DNA from: Streptomyces sp. NBC_00178 | Lineage (GTDB): Bacteria; Actinomycetota; Actinomycetes; Streptomycetales; Streptomycetaceae | NCBI RefSeq assembly: GCF_036206005.1 | Contig: NZ_CP108143.1 | Location: 6,291,501-6,355,500 of the forward strand | DNA: 64,000 bases | Direction: 5' to 3' | Shown: piece after piece, positions 16,616-23,848 of the stretch | Layout: the number at the start of each line of letters is the position of its first letter | How positions within the stretch are numbered: the stretch's first letter is position 1 | Notes under the pieces: generated by a model | The model's input: only the letters and a program-made list of their open reading frames with translations | Database searches by the model: none | What the model was told of the DNA's origin: nothing | Program-made: the position numbers and the translations under genes

Positions 16616-17953
16616 CTACCTGCCGGTCGCGTCCGTCACGGCACCCAGGTCGACGAACTTGAAGCCGGTCGCCTCCCGGCCCTCCTCGCCGCCCGCCGCC
16701 GAGGTCTCGTGGCCGTCCTGGACGACCAGCAGACCGCGCGGGTAGCGCGGGCCCAGCGGCTCGGCGAGCGCTGCCGCCCCGTCGCACTCCTCGCTGCCGT
16801 CGAGGTCCGCCGACACGGCGGTGATCCGGAATCCGCCCTCGTAGGCGTTGCCCCGTGAGGACCTCCGGTCGTACAGGGCGAAGCTGTCGTCGCCCTGACC
16901 GGACGCCATCAGGTGGCCCTCACCGCCGGACTCCCGGAACAGGGTCAGGCCCTCCACGTCCGCCGCGAGGTGCCTGCCGCCGAATCCGGGGTCGGTCCCG
17001 GCGGTGCACTCCTCCGTCTCCGGGACGTAGGTGCCGGGGATGCCGTACTCCCTGACCTTGTCCAGCAGGACCGGACGTCCCTTCAGCCCGGCCGGCAGAC
17101 GCCAGATCCCGACGTCCTCCTGGCCTGCGTAGAGCGTTCCGTCGTCCGGGTCGACGACCATGCCCTCGACCTGCGGCAGTTCGCCGGGCTCGCCGCACGG
17201 TGTCCACGAGGTGCCGTCGGGGAGCCGGAAGGAGGACGGGAGCGCGAGAGTCCGCACCCGGCGGTAGCCCACCGTGCCCGCTGCGGTCGGCCTCAGCTCC
17301 AGCAGCGCCAGGTCCGTGGTGTTGCGCCGGCTCACCAGCGCGTACGAACGCCCGCTCGCCCGGTCCTGCCAGGTGGCCAGGCCGTACGCCGTCCGCTGCT
17401 CGTCGATCTCGTCCTGGTCCGCGGAGAAGACCGGGGCCGCGGCCGGATCGGTCACGTCCTTCAGCGGCCCTCCCGGCCGGGAGGGGTCGATGCGGTAGAC
17501 GCGCAGGCGGTCGTTGCCCCGGTCGCTGACCACGGCGACGTCCGTGCGGCCCGAAGGGGTGCGCAGCCCCGTGACGAGGTCGACGTTGTTGAACCGGCCC
17601 GGGGCGTTCTCCGGCGCCGGAGGCCGCGGAGCCGGGAGGGACTGCACGAGGGAGGCGTCCAGACCGTAGACGCGCAGGCCGCCCTCCTTGGCCGTGGCGA
17701 TGACCAGGCTGCGCCCGGGGTGGGCGTCGTCGCGCCAGATCGCGGGGTCGTCCGCGTTCGCGTTGCCGCCCCGCTCGTCGTCGTACAGCGCGGGCGTCTG
17801 CGCCTTCGCGCCGACGGACGGCAGGGACCGCGCGTGTGCGGGGGACAGCGGGACGAGGGTGATGAGTGCCGAACCGAGGAGAGCGGTGGCCGCCAGGCGG
17901 GAGGGGCGCTGTGTGCGCACGGAGGCTTCCTGTCGTGGGAGGGACATGTCCAT
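16616..17953 (-). CDS. Secreted beta-propeller phytase-like protein
   Basis: Protein of 445 aa. A Sec signal peptide (ending LSPAHARS near residue 43) precedes a phytase-like six-bladed propeller. The diagnostic DDPAIW is followed by VIATAKEGGLRVYGLD, GRFNNVDLV, VVSDRGNDRLRVYRID, ELPQVEGMVVDPDDGTLYAGQEDVGIWRL and LAADVEGLTLF. The conserved Asp/Glu residues in these blocks bind the Ca2+ ions at which phytate is hydrolysed in the family. It probably acts outside the cell to release phosphate. ATG 17953 or the in-frame ATG 17947 may be the start. The gene stands alone; no clear PHO box was found upstream. Confidence 0.87.
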   Translation of the reverse strand: MDMSLPRQEASVRTQRPSRLAATALLGSALITLVPLSPAHARSLPSVGAKAQTPALYDDERGGNANADDPAIWRDDAHPGRSLVIATAKEGGLRVYGLDASLVQSLPAPRPPAPENAPGRFNNVDLVTGLRTPSGRTDVAVVSDRGNDRLRVYRIDPSRPGGPLKDVTDPAAAPVFSADQDEIDEQRTAYGLATWQDRASGRSYALVSRRNTTDLALLELRPTAAGTVGYRRVRTLALPSSFRLPDGTSWTPCGEPGELPQVEGMVVDPDDGTLYAGQEDVGIWRLPAGLKGRPVLLDKVREYGIPGTYVPETEECTAGTDPGFGGRHLAADVEGLTLFRESGGEGHLMASGQGDDSFALYDRRSSRGNAYEGGFRITAVSADLDGSEECDGAAALAEPLGPRYPRGLLVVQDGHETSAAGGEEGREATGFKFVDLGAVTDATGR

Positions 17954-18076
17954 GACTCGTCAGGAAGTGTCGGGTGAGGCGGCGGTCACCGGGTGTCGCG
18001 TTCATGAGAAGGGTGCGGGCGGCAGGTGAATTCGCGGTGGTGCGGGGGGCTGCGGAGGTTGCTTCGACGGGGGAGC

Positions 18077-18122
18077 GGGCCGGGCGGGAGCGGCACCTGA
18101 TGTCACCGTTCCCGCCCGGCCC
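18077..18122. terminator. Hairpin after the DUF3105-DUF305 pair
   Basis: Arms GGGCCGGGCGGGA and TCCCGCCCGGCCC, each complementary over 13 bp, with an inner CGG/CCG pair and an AT-containing loop. It lies 15 bp downstream of the minus-strand stop at 18137. Confidence 0.7.
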
Positions 18123-18136
18123 TCCGTCACCCGGGT

Positions 18137-18793
18137 TCAGCGCTTGGCGCCCCTGGCTTCGAGCATGTCCGCCATGAGCGCGATCTCCGACTCCTGGGCC
18201 CGGGCCATGCCGTCGGCCAGGTCCCTGATCTCACGCGTGGACGCCGAAGCCGCCGCCGCGCGGGCCATGTCGGCGCCCGCACGGTGGTGGACGGTCATCA
18301 GGCGCAGGAACAGGACTTCGGCCGCCCTGCCCTCCGCCGTCCGCAGCTCGTCGAGCTGGGTGGCGGTCGCCATGCCGGGCATGAGGGCCCCGCCCGTGGC
18401 GGTGGCGGGGTGGCCCATCCACTCCATGGGCGGCCCCTCCGCGCTCTTGGGCAGGTCCCAGGCATCCAGCCAGCCCAGCATCATGCCCCGCTGGTTGGCC
18501 TGCGTGTTGATGATGTCGTACGTCAGGCGCCGCACGTCCTCGTCGTCGGTGCGGTCCCGGACGATGAACGACATTTCCACCGCCTGCTGGTGGTGCACCG
18601 ACATGTCGCGCGCGAATCCCACATCGGCCGAACCCTCCGCGGGCGCACCGGCGGACGCCCCGGCTGACCCGCCGCCGGAGGAGGAAGCCGCGGAGGGCCG
18701 TACGACCATCAGCAGCACCAGCCCCACGGCCACCACGAACACCACGGCTCCCGCCCACACCAGCGAACGGTGAGCGCGCGCCGCCGAGGTCAC
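18137..18793 (-). CDS. DUF305 membrane-anchored protein
   Basis: Protein of 218 aa with one N-terminal membrane helix (WAGAVVFVVAVGLVLLMVV), a Ser/Gly/Ala linker and an extracytoplasmic DUF305 four-helix domain. Conserved family features are FARDMSVHHQQAVEMS, the second His-containing helix MTVHHRAGADMARAA and the C-terminal QESEIALMADMLEARG. Many Met and His residues in this fold suggest metal (possibly copper) binding, but no function is proven. Its start overlaps the DUF3105 stop by 4 bp (ATGA), so the two are coupled. Confidence 0.9.
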   Translation of the reverse strand: MTSAARAHRSLVWAGAVVFVVAVGLVLLMVVRPSAASSSGGGSAGASAGAPAEGSADVGFARDMSVHHQQAVEMSFIVRDRTDDEDVRRLTYDIINTQANQRGMMLGWLDAWDLPKSAEGPPMEWMGHPATATGGALMPGMATATQLDELRTAEGRAAEVLFLRLMTVHHRAGADMARAAAASASTREIRDLADGMARAQESEIALMADMLEARGAKR

Positions 18794-19440
18794 TTGGCGA
18801 CCCCGCCGGAGCAGGCGGCGCCCGGCTCCGGGGTCTGCGCGCCCTGGACGTACTTGGTGAAGAACTGGGCGACCCGCGCGTCCGTGGCGCTCTCGACCGT
18901 GACCTGCTTGCCCCAGGCGCTGAGGATCAGGGGGTCCTTCTGGTCGGACACGGGGCTCATGAGGGAGTACGGCGTCTTGGAGACGCGCTCGGCGAGGGCC
19001 TTGACGTCGGCGTCCTGCGCCTTGGCGTTGTACGTGACCCAGACGGCGCCGTGCTCCAGGGAGTGGACGGCGTTCTCCTTCGGTATCGCCTCCGTGTAGA
19101 CGTCGGCGTCGCAGTTCATCCAGACCGGGTTGTGGTCACCGCCGACGGGCGGGTTCATCGGGTAGTCGACCGGCTTCTCCACGTGGTTCTGGGTCAGCTT
19201 GTCCCAGGAGCGTTCGCCGGTGACCGGGGAGGTCTTGGCCCGCGTCTCGGCCTTGTCCTGCTCGTCGGCCCTGGACATCAGGTAGCCGCCCCCGGCGACG
19301 AGGCCGGCGACCACGACGACCGCCGCGGTGATGGTGATGACGCGGCTGCGGCGCTCGCGGGCCCGTTCCTTGCGGCGGGCCTCGTCGAGCTTGGCCCGGC
19401 GTGCGGCGGCAGGGCTGTTCTGGTTCTTGGCGGAAGCCAT
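18790..19440 (-). CDS. DUF3105 membrane-anchored protein
   Basis: Protein of 216 aa: a charged N-terminal cytoplasmic segment (RRAKLDEARRKERARERRSR, likely coiled coil), one membrane helix (VITITAAVVVVAGLVAGGGYL) and an outside DUF3105 domain. The latter shows family blocks YPMNPPVGGDHNPVWMNCDADVY, NAVHSLEHGAVWVTYN and a C-terminal ACSGG. His and Cys residues in these blocks could form a metal site. It is commonly found next to DUF305 genes in actinobacteria (recalled). First gene of the pair. Confidence 0.9.
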   Translation of the reverse strand: MASAKNQNSPAAARRAKLDEARRKERARERRSRVITITAAVVVVAGLVAGGGYLMSRADEQDKAETRAKTSPVTGERSWDKLTQNHVEKPVDYPMNPPVGGDHNPVWMNCDADVYTEAIPKENAVHSLEHGAVWVTYNAKAQDADVKALAERVSKTPYSLMSPVSDQKDPLILSAWGKQVTVESATDARVAQFFTKYVQGAQTPEPGAACSGGVAK

Positions 19441-19548
19441 GTCAGGTCCTCGGGTTCAGCGGATCGCGGGCGTACGCCCGCGGGGAGGTAAGGGCAGGCG
19501 GAGTTCCGCCCCGGCGCGTCGGGCGCCGGAGGGCGGTGGTTGCGGCCT

Positions 19549-19980
19549 CTAGATCCGCTGGACCTGCAGACGCTGACGATCGACGGCGCCCGCGCCGTCG
19601 TGGGAGGGGCCCCGGATCGTCCCGCTTCCGGGGAACGGCCCGGTTCCGGGTGCTGCCGCAGGGCAGGGCGGAGCGGCGGGGGCAGGGTGTCCGGGCAGTA
19701 CGACCGCCGTCGAGTGGTCCGTGGCGCCGTGGCAGGAGCTCCCGATCCCACGCTCGCCGGGGGCGTCGGCCACCACGACCGACACGACGGCCGCCTGCAC
19801 GGGGGTGAAGGCCCGGACCGTGCTCGCCGAAGGGGCGTCGGTGCGGGGCGCCGCCGTCGCGGAGGTGGAGCAGCACAGGAGCACGGCCAGAAGCGCGAGC
19901 ACCCAGCCCACGGCGAGCGAGGGGCTGTTCGTGCCCCGCCACCGGTCCGCCCACGCGCTCGCTCTGCTCATCGCCGCCAT
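19549..19980 (-). CDS. Small secreted or anchored protein, unknown function
   Basis: Predicted 143-aa protein. The N-terminus is Arg/Trp-rich, followed by a hydrophobic segment (LAVGWVLALLAVLLCCSTSATAA) that could be a signal peptide or anchor. The remainder is Pro/Gly/Ala-rich with a single motif worth noting, SSCHGATDHSTAVVLPGHPA. ATG 19971 (MSRASAW) is an alternative start. It precedes the DUF3105 gene on the same strand by 108 bp and is divergent from the scramblase gene by 61 bp. No family is recognised, but the GC-rich third positions and context make a real gene likely. Confidence 0.6.
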   Translation of the reverse strand: MAAMSRASAWADRWRGTNSPSLAVGWVLALLAVLLCCSTSATAAPRTDAPSASTVRAFTPVQAAVVSVVVADAPGERGIGSSCHGATDHSTAVVLPGHPAPAAPPCPAAAPGTGPFPGSGTIRGPSHDGAGAVDRQRLQVQRI

Positions 19981-20041
19981 CGTAATGGTGTGTGAATGTT
20001 CAAAGAGTCCCGCCCACAGGTCGGCAGGATAGTGTGCCCCG

Positions 20042-20884
20042 GTGACAACGCAATCGAACGTACCTGCGGGCTGGCATCCGGATCCCCATGGCGCACCCCA
20101 GCTGCTGCGCTACTGGGACGGCTCCCGGTGGACCGAGCACACGCACCCGGCGGAGGGTCAGGCCGCCCCGGCGACCGCCCCCGGCCAGGCCCCCGTGCCC
20201 CAGCAGCAGCCCCCGGTCCAGCAGTTCACGCCCCAGCAGGCGGCCCCGCAGCAGTACGCGGCGCAGCAGGCGGCGCCCGGCGGCGGCTCTCTGTTCAACC
20301 AGCCGGTCCTGGTCGTGAACCAGAAGGCCAAGCTGATCGAGGTCACCAACGAGTACCGCGTCTTCGACCAGCAGGGGAACACGGTCGGTTCCGTCGTCCA
20401 GGTGGGCCAGAGCGCCCTGCGCAAGGTGCTCAGGTTCGTCTCCAGCATCGACCAGTACCTCACCCACCGCCTGGAGATCCGCGACGCCCACGGGCAGCCG
20501 CAGCTGCTCCTCACGCGCCCCGCGAAGTTCATCAAGTCCCGGGTCCTGGTGCAGCGCCCCGACGGGCAGCCCGTCGGGGAGATCGTCCAGCAGAACGCCA
20601 TCGGCAAGATCAACTTCGCCATCATGGCCGGCGGCCACAAGGTCGGAGCGATCAAGGCGGAGAACTGGCGCGCCTGGAACTTCGCCATCGTCGACCACAA
20701 CGACACCGAGATCGCCCGGATCACCAAGACGTGGGAAGGCCTGGCGAAGACGATGTTCACCACGGCCGACAACTACGTCCTGCAGATCCACCACCAGCTC
20801 CCCGAACCGCTGCTCAGCCTCGTCGTGGCGACGGCGCTGACCGTGGACACCGCGCTCAAGCAGGACGCCCGCGGCTTCGGCTGA
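20042..20884 (+). CDS. DUF2510 plus LURP-one/scramblase-like protein
   Basis: Protein of 280 aa. An N-terminal DUF2510 segment (PAGWHPDPHGAPQLLRYWDG, about residues 8-40) is joined by a Gln/Pro-rich linker (about 40-90) to a scramblase-like (LURP-one/Tubby-type) domain (about 95-275; FNQPVLVVNQKAKLIEVTNE and FTTADNYVLQIHHQL). The biochemical role in bacteria is not established; members are thought to associate with membranes. GTG 20042 has no nearby ribosome binding site, while a TANNNT hexamer (TAGTGT, 20030-20035) ends 6 nt before it, so a leaderless mRNA is possible. A hairpin follows the stop. Confidence 0.85.
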   Translation: MTTQSNVPAGWHPDPHGAPQLLRYWDGSRWTEHTHPAEGQAAPATAPGQAPVPQQQPPVQQFTPQQAAPQQYAAQQAAPGGGSLFNQPVLVVNQKAKLIEVTNEYRVFDQQGNTVGSVVQVGQSALRKVLRFVSSIDQYLTHRLEIRDAHGQPQLLLTRPAKFIKSRVLVQRPDGQPVGEIVQQNAIGKINFAIMAGGHKVGAIKAENWRAWNFAIVDHNDTEIARITKTWEGLAKTMFTTADNYVLQIHHQLPEPLLSLVVATALTVDTALKQDARGFG

Positions 20885-20899
20885 TCGTCCCGGGTCCCG

Positions 20900-20942
20900 G
20901 GCGGGGATGCCGACGGGGGTGTGCCCCTGCGGTGTCCCCGCC
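20900..20942. terminator. Hairpin after the scramblase-like gene
   Basis: Outer arms GGCGGGGA / TCCCCGCC enclose a second GC-rich stem (GGGG / CCCC around TGTG), 15 bp after the stop. Confidence 0.5.
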
Positions 20943-21011
20943 CCGCCCCGCCGTCCGGGGCGCCTCCCTGCCGGCCGTTTCGGCGGGGTCTTCGCCGCCA
21001 TATCGTTTACG

Positions 21012-21037
21012 GGTGTAACACCTGCTAAATTAAATAG
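21012..21037 (+). promoter_or_regulatory. Palindrome and -10 element of the FUSC-marR operon
   Basis: GGTGT-A-ACACC (21012-21022) is a perfect inverted repeat. It lies directly before a -10-like TAAATT (21026-21031) whose expected start point falls on the ATG at 21038. No purine-rich ribosome binding site exists in the AT-rich stretch before that ATG. A repressor bound here would block the promoter; the MarR protein encoded second in the operon is the obvious candidate. Confidence 0.5.
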
Positions 21038-22723
21038 ATGAGCGATACAGTTATGCGGCCCCGGAAGCCGTCCGGACGCAGCCTGCCGGTCGTCGGCGCC
21101 CTGCGGCTGAACAGGCCCGCGGAGACCTGGTACAAGCCCGCGCTGAGCGTGGTCATCGCCTCCGCGGTGCCGAATCTGCTGCTGTACTCCCTCGGCCGGC
21201 TCGACCTCGTCATGTACACCATGGCCGGATCGCTCTGCGCGCTCTACGGACACAGCCTGCCGTACGCGCGCCGCGCCCACACCGTCGTCCGGGTGGTGCT
21301 CGGCATGGCCGCCGGCCTCGCGGTCGCCCTGGCCACCGCGTCACTCACGGACTCGGCCGCCGTGCTGATCGGCGTCGGCGCGCTGCTCGCGGCCGCGCAG
21401 AAGACCTTCTGCGACGCCACGCGCATCGGCCCGCCGGGCAACGTCATCTTCGCCTTCGTCACCTCCGCCGCGCTCTTCGCGCCGCAGGAGTGGCGACAGG
21501 TGCCCGGTCACCTCGCGCTCATGGCGGCCGCCGGAGCCTTCGCCTGGCTGGTCACCGCCGGACCGGCGCTGTGGCGCAGGGAAGGACCCGAGCGTCTCGC
21601 CACCGCCCGCGCGCTCGACGCCGCCGCAGCGTACGCGGCGGAACCCGGCCCGCGGACCCGGCACGCCGCGACCGCAGCGGTCCACGGCGCCTGGCAGACG
21701 CTGCTCGCCGCCGGGCGGCCCACTCCCGTCCGCCGGGCGCTCGAACGGCTCGTCGTCCACGCGGAGCGCGCCCTGGCCGCGGCCGGTGATGCCCGGCCCG
21801 ACGAGCTGCGCCGATGGGCCGGGGCGACGCGCGGCCGTGGTCCGGTCCCCGAGCCGCCGACCGCGCCCGGGACCGCCGAACAGCTCTTCGGTGCCGATGC
21901 CGAGCGTGCCGGGCGGCGGACGCGGCGCGGACGCCGGGAAGCCCGGCGCAGGCTCCGGCGCGCGCTCGCCCCGGGCTCTCCGGTCCTGCCGGTCGCCCTG
22001 CGGACCCTCGTCGGCTGCGCGCTGGCCGGCTACGCGTCCTCGGCGCTGGGGGTCGGACACCCCTACTGGGCCATCGTCACCGCCGCTTCGGTCCATCAGC
22101 CCAACCTCTCCCTCTCCTGGAGCAGGGGCCTGCAGCGGACGGTCGGCAACCTCCTCGGCGTCCTGGTGTTCGCGGCAGTGATCCCCCTCGCGCGGACCGG
22201 CCCGCTCGTCCTGGTCCTGTGCGTCCTGTCCTGCGGCTTCGCCGCCGAGGCCCTGATCACCCGGAACTACTGGCTCGGCTCCGTCGCCGTCACGCCGATG
22301 GCCCTGCTCATCCTGGAGTTCGGGGGACCCGCCCCGGCCGGAGGGCTCATCGCCGACCGGGCCCTGGACACCGTGGTGGGCGTGGTGGTCGGACTGCTGG
22401 CCGGCGCCGCCGTCACCAACCGAAGAGCGGCCGGCCGGGTCGAGAGCGCCCTGGCCGCCGCCGAGGCGGCCCGGATCGGCGCGGAGCGGACCGTCGCCGA
22501 CCCGGCGGCCGGGGCCCCGGCGCTCGCGACGGCCCGCCGGGAGCTGACCTCCGCCCTGGTCGAGCTGCGGGACGCCGGTGACGTCGCATCGGGTGAATGG
22601 TGGCAGCGCGCCCTGCCGGAGGAGGAGTTGCTCGCCGCCGAGCAGGCAGGACACCGTACGCTCGCGGCGACGGCACAACGGCAGGGACTCATCACCCCGG
22701 CTCGGGCGGACGGAGTGGTGTGA
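21038..22723 (+). CDS. FUSC-family membrane transporter
   Basis: Membrane protein of 561 aa related to aromatic-acid exporters (FUSC/YccS-AaeB type). Two hydrophobic blocks, residues about 30-175 (VVIASAVPNLLLYSLGRLDL onward) and about 325-470 (including SSALGVGHPYWAIVTAASVH, a recognisable FUSC motif), are separated by a soluble Arg-rich domain. It probably exports small hydrophobic acids or drugs. ATG 21038 lacks a Shine-Dalgarno sequence and may be leaderless; ATG 21053 is an alternative. Its stop overlaps the MarR gene start (GTGA). Confidence 0.88.
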   Translation: MSDTVMRPRKPSGRSLPVVGALRLNRPAETWYKPALSVVIASAVPNLLLYSLGRLDLVMYTMAGSLCALYGHSLPYARRAHTVVRVVLGMAAGLAVALATASLTDSAAVLIGVGALLAAAQKTFCDATRIGPPGNVIFAFVTSAALFAPQEWRQVPGHLALMAAAGAFAWLVTAGPALWRREGPERLATARALDAAAAYAAEPGPRTRHAATAAVHGAWQTLLAAGRPTPVRRALERLVVHAERALAAAGDARPDELRRWAGATRGRGPVPEPPTAPGTAEQLFGADAERAGRRTRRGRREARRRLRRALAPGSPVLPVALRTLVGCALAGYASSALGVGHPYWAIVTAASVHQPNLSLSWSRGLQRTVGNLLGVLVFAAVIPLARTGPLVLVLCVLSCGFAAEALITRNYWLGSVAVTPMALLILEFGGPAPAGGLIADRALDTVVGVVVGLLAGAAVTNRRAAGRVESALAAAEAARIGAERTVADPAAGAPALATARRELTSALVELRDAGDVASGEWWQRALPEEELLAAEQAGHRTLAATAQRQGLITPARADGVV

Positions 22724-23226
22724 CCGACGACATCGTGGCCTCGGTGGTGCGGCAGTGGCAGGCCGTCGACCCCGCGCTGGACACCGGGCCGATGGAGCTC
22801 ATCGGCCGCATCAACCGGTGCGCGGCCCTGCTCCAGCAGGCGGAGGACGCACCGCTGCGCGCCGCCGGACTCAACCGGGCCGAATTCGATCTGCTCGGAG
22901 CCATGCGCCGGACCGGCCGCGAGCTCACCCCCGGTGAGCTGGCCCGCGAGACCTTCTCGTCGGGCGCCGCCGTCACCAAGCGTCTGCGGGTGCTGCAGGA
23001 CGCCGGGCTGATCGCCCGGCGCGGCGACGCCAGGGACCGGCGGGTCGTCCACGTCGGGCTGACCGGGGAGGGGCGTCAGCTGGTCGACCGCTTGCTGCCC
23101 GAACAGCTTGCCTACGAACGGTCGGTGCTCTCCGGCCTCGACGAGGAGACCCGCAGCGCACTCAGCGGGCAACTCGGCGCGCTTCTGGTGCAGTTGGAGG
23201 GGCGCCTCGGGGGCGGCCGACGCTGA
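22720..23226 (+). CDS. MarR-family transcriptional regulator
   Basis: Regulator of 168 aa with a winged helix-turn-helix (FDLLGAMRRTGRELTPGELA then SGAAVTKRLRVLQDAGLIAR and the wing GDARDRRVVHVGLT) between dimerisation helices. The GTG at 22720 overlaps the FUSC stop (GTGA), so regulator and transporter are translated together. A typical MarR plus exporter operon: the regulator probably represses the promoter at 21012-21037 and is released by the exported compound. The longer in-frame start at 22597 lies inside the FUSC gene and is rejected. Confidence 0.92.
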   Translation: MTDDIVASVVRQWQAVDPALDTGPMELIGRINRCAALLQQAEDAPLRAAGLNRAEFDLLGAMRRTGRELTPGELARETFSSGAAVTKRLRVLQDAGLIARRGDARDRRVVHVGLTGEGRQLVDRLLPEQLAYERSVLSGLDEETRSALSGQLGALLVQLEGRLGGGRR

Positions 23227-23774
23227 CACCCGGGGCCGGCCCCCGCGCCGGACCTTTGTGGACCCCGGACCGGACCGGTCGGCGGGTCAGCTTCACCGAC
23301 GGTCACGACCCCGAGGCCGCAGGGGTGAGGAGGGGCGGCCGTCGCGTTTCCGCCGGCGGGGGCGCACCGCACGCCGTCACCTCGTCCGCACACACGTCCG
23401 TCGCTCAGGGGTCTGCTCCTTTCGATTGGATTCGCGCACCTGTACCCTTGTCCTGTTCTGCGGTACACGGAATTTCGCATGCGCTGGCGAATGTCGATGC
23501 AAGACGCGGCAACGGGCGGGCTTTTTCCGTAAATAGTCCGTTCATCCCTCCCCGCTCCAGACCGCTTTCGTCCCGCTCAACAGGACGTGACTGTCGGCTT
23601 TCGGGCGATTCGAATCAGGCGTCACTCCTCGCGCACGCTCGGCGGCGCTGAGTACAAAACTGGCGAGTGTATTACCGCCCGCGTGCTCGCGCAGGGGGTT
23701 GGGTGAATGTGCCGAAGCCCTGTTCTGATCTGGCTAGGCTCACGCGCAGTGAAGTCGAGTTGTTGCGAATTCGA
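23227..23774. other. Non-coding upstream region of the conservon
   Basis: No convincing gene on either strand. The first 150 bp are GC-rich and may hold a terminator for the MarR gene. From about 23410 the sequence becomes noticeably richer in A and T than the neighbouring genes, as expected for promoter and upstream control DNA. A short inverted repeat TTCGC...GCGAA lies near 23473-23495. Open frames here have atypical composition and no recognisable motifs. Confidence 0.5.
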
Positions 23775-23829
23775 GCACTTGTTCATAACTGTCAGCACAA
23801 GTGCCGTACCTCCCGAATACCTCCCGAAT
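23775..23829 (+). promoter_or_regulatory. Inverted repeat and 11-bp tandem repeat before cvnA
   Basis: An 8-bp inverted repeat, GCACTTGT (23775-23782) and ACAAGTGC (23797-23804) with a 14-nt loop, is followed by two exact head-to-tail copies of ACCTCCCGAAT (23808-23829). The pair ends 19 bp before the cvnA start. An 11-bp period places both copies on the same helical face. Either element could be an operator or a 5'-UTR structure. Confidence 0.5.
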
Positions 23830-23848
23830 CAACCGCCAGAGGGTTTAG

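Noticed and set aside
18025..18045. Possible PHO box upstream of the phytase-like gene (GGTGAAT near 18025)
   Set aside because: Only one half resembles the GTTCACC direct repeat; the second 11-bp unit does not match.
23256..23651. 131-aa open frame before the conservon
   Set aside because: Composition is unlike that of neighbouring genes, no motifs are visible and it lies in AT-richer control DNA.
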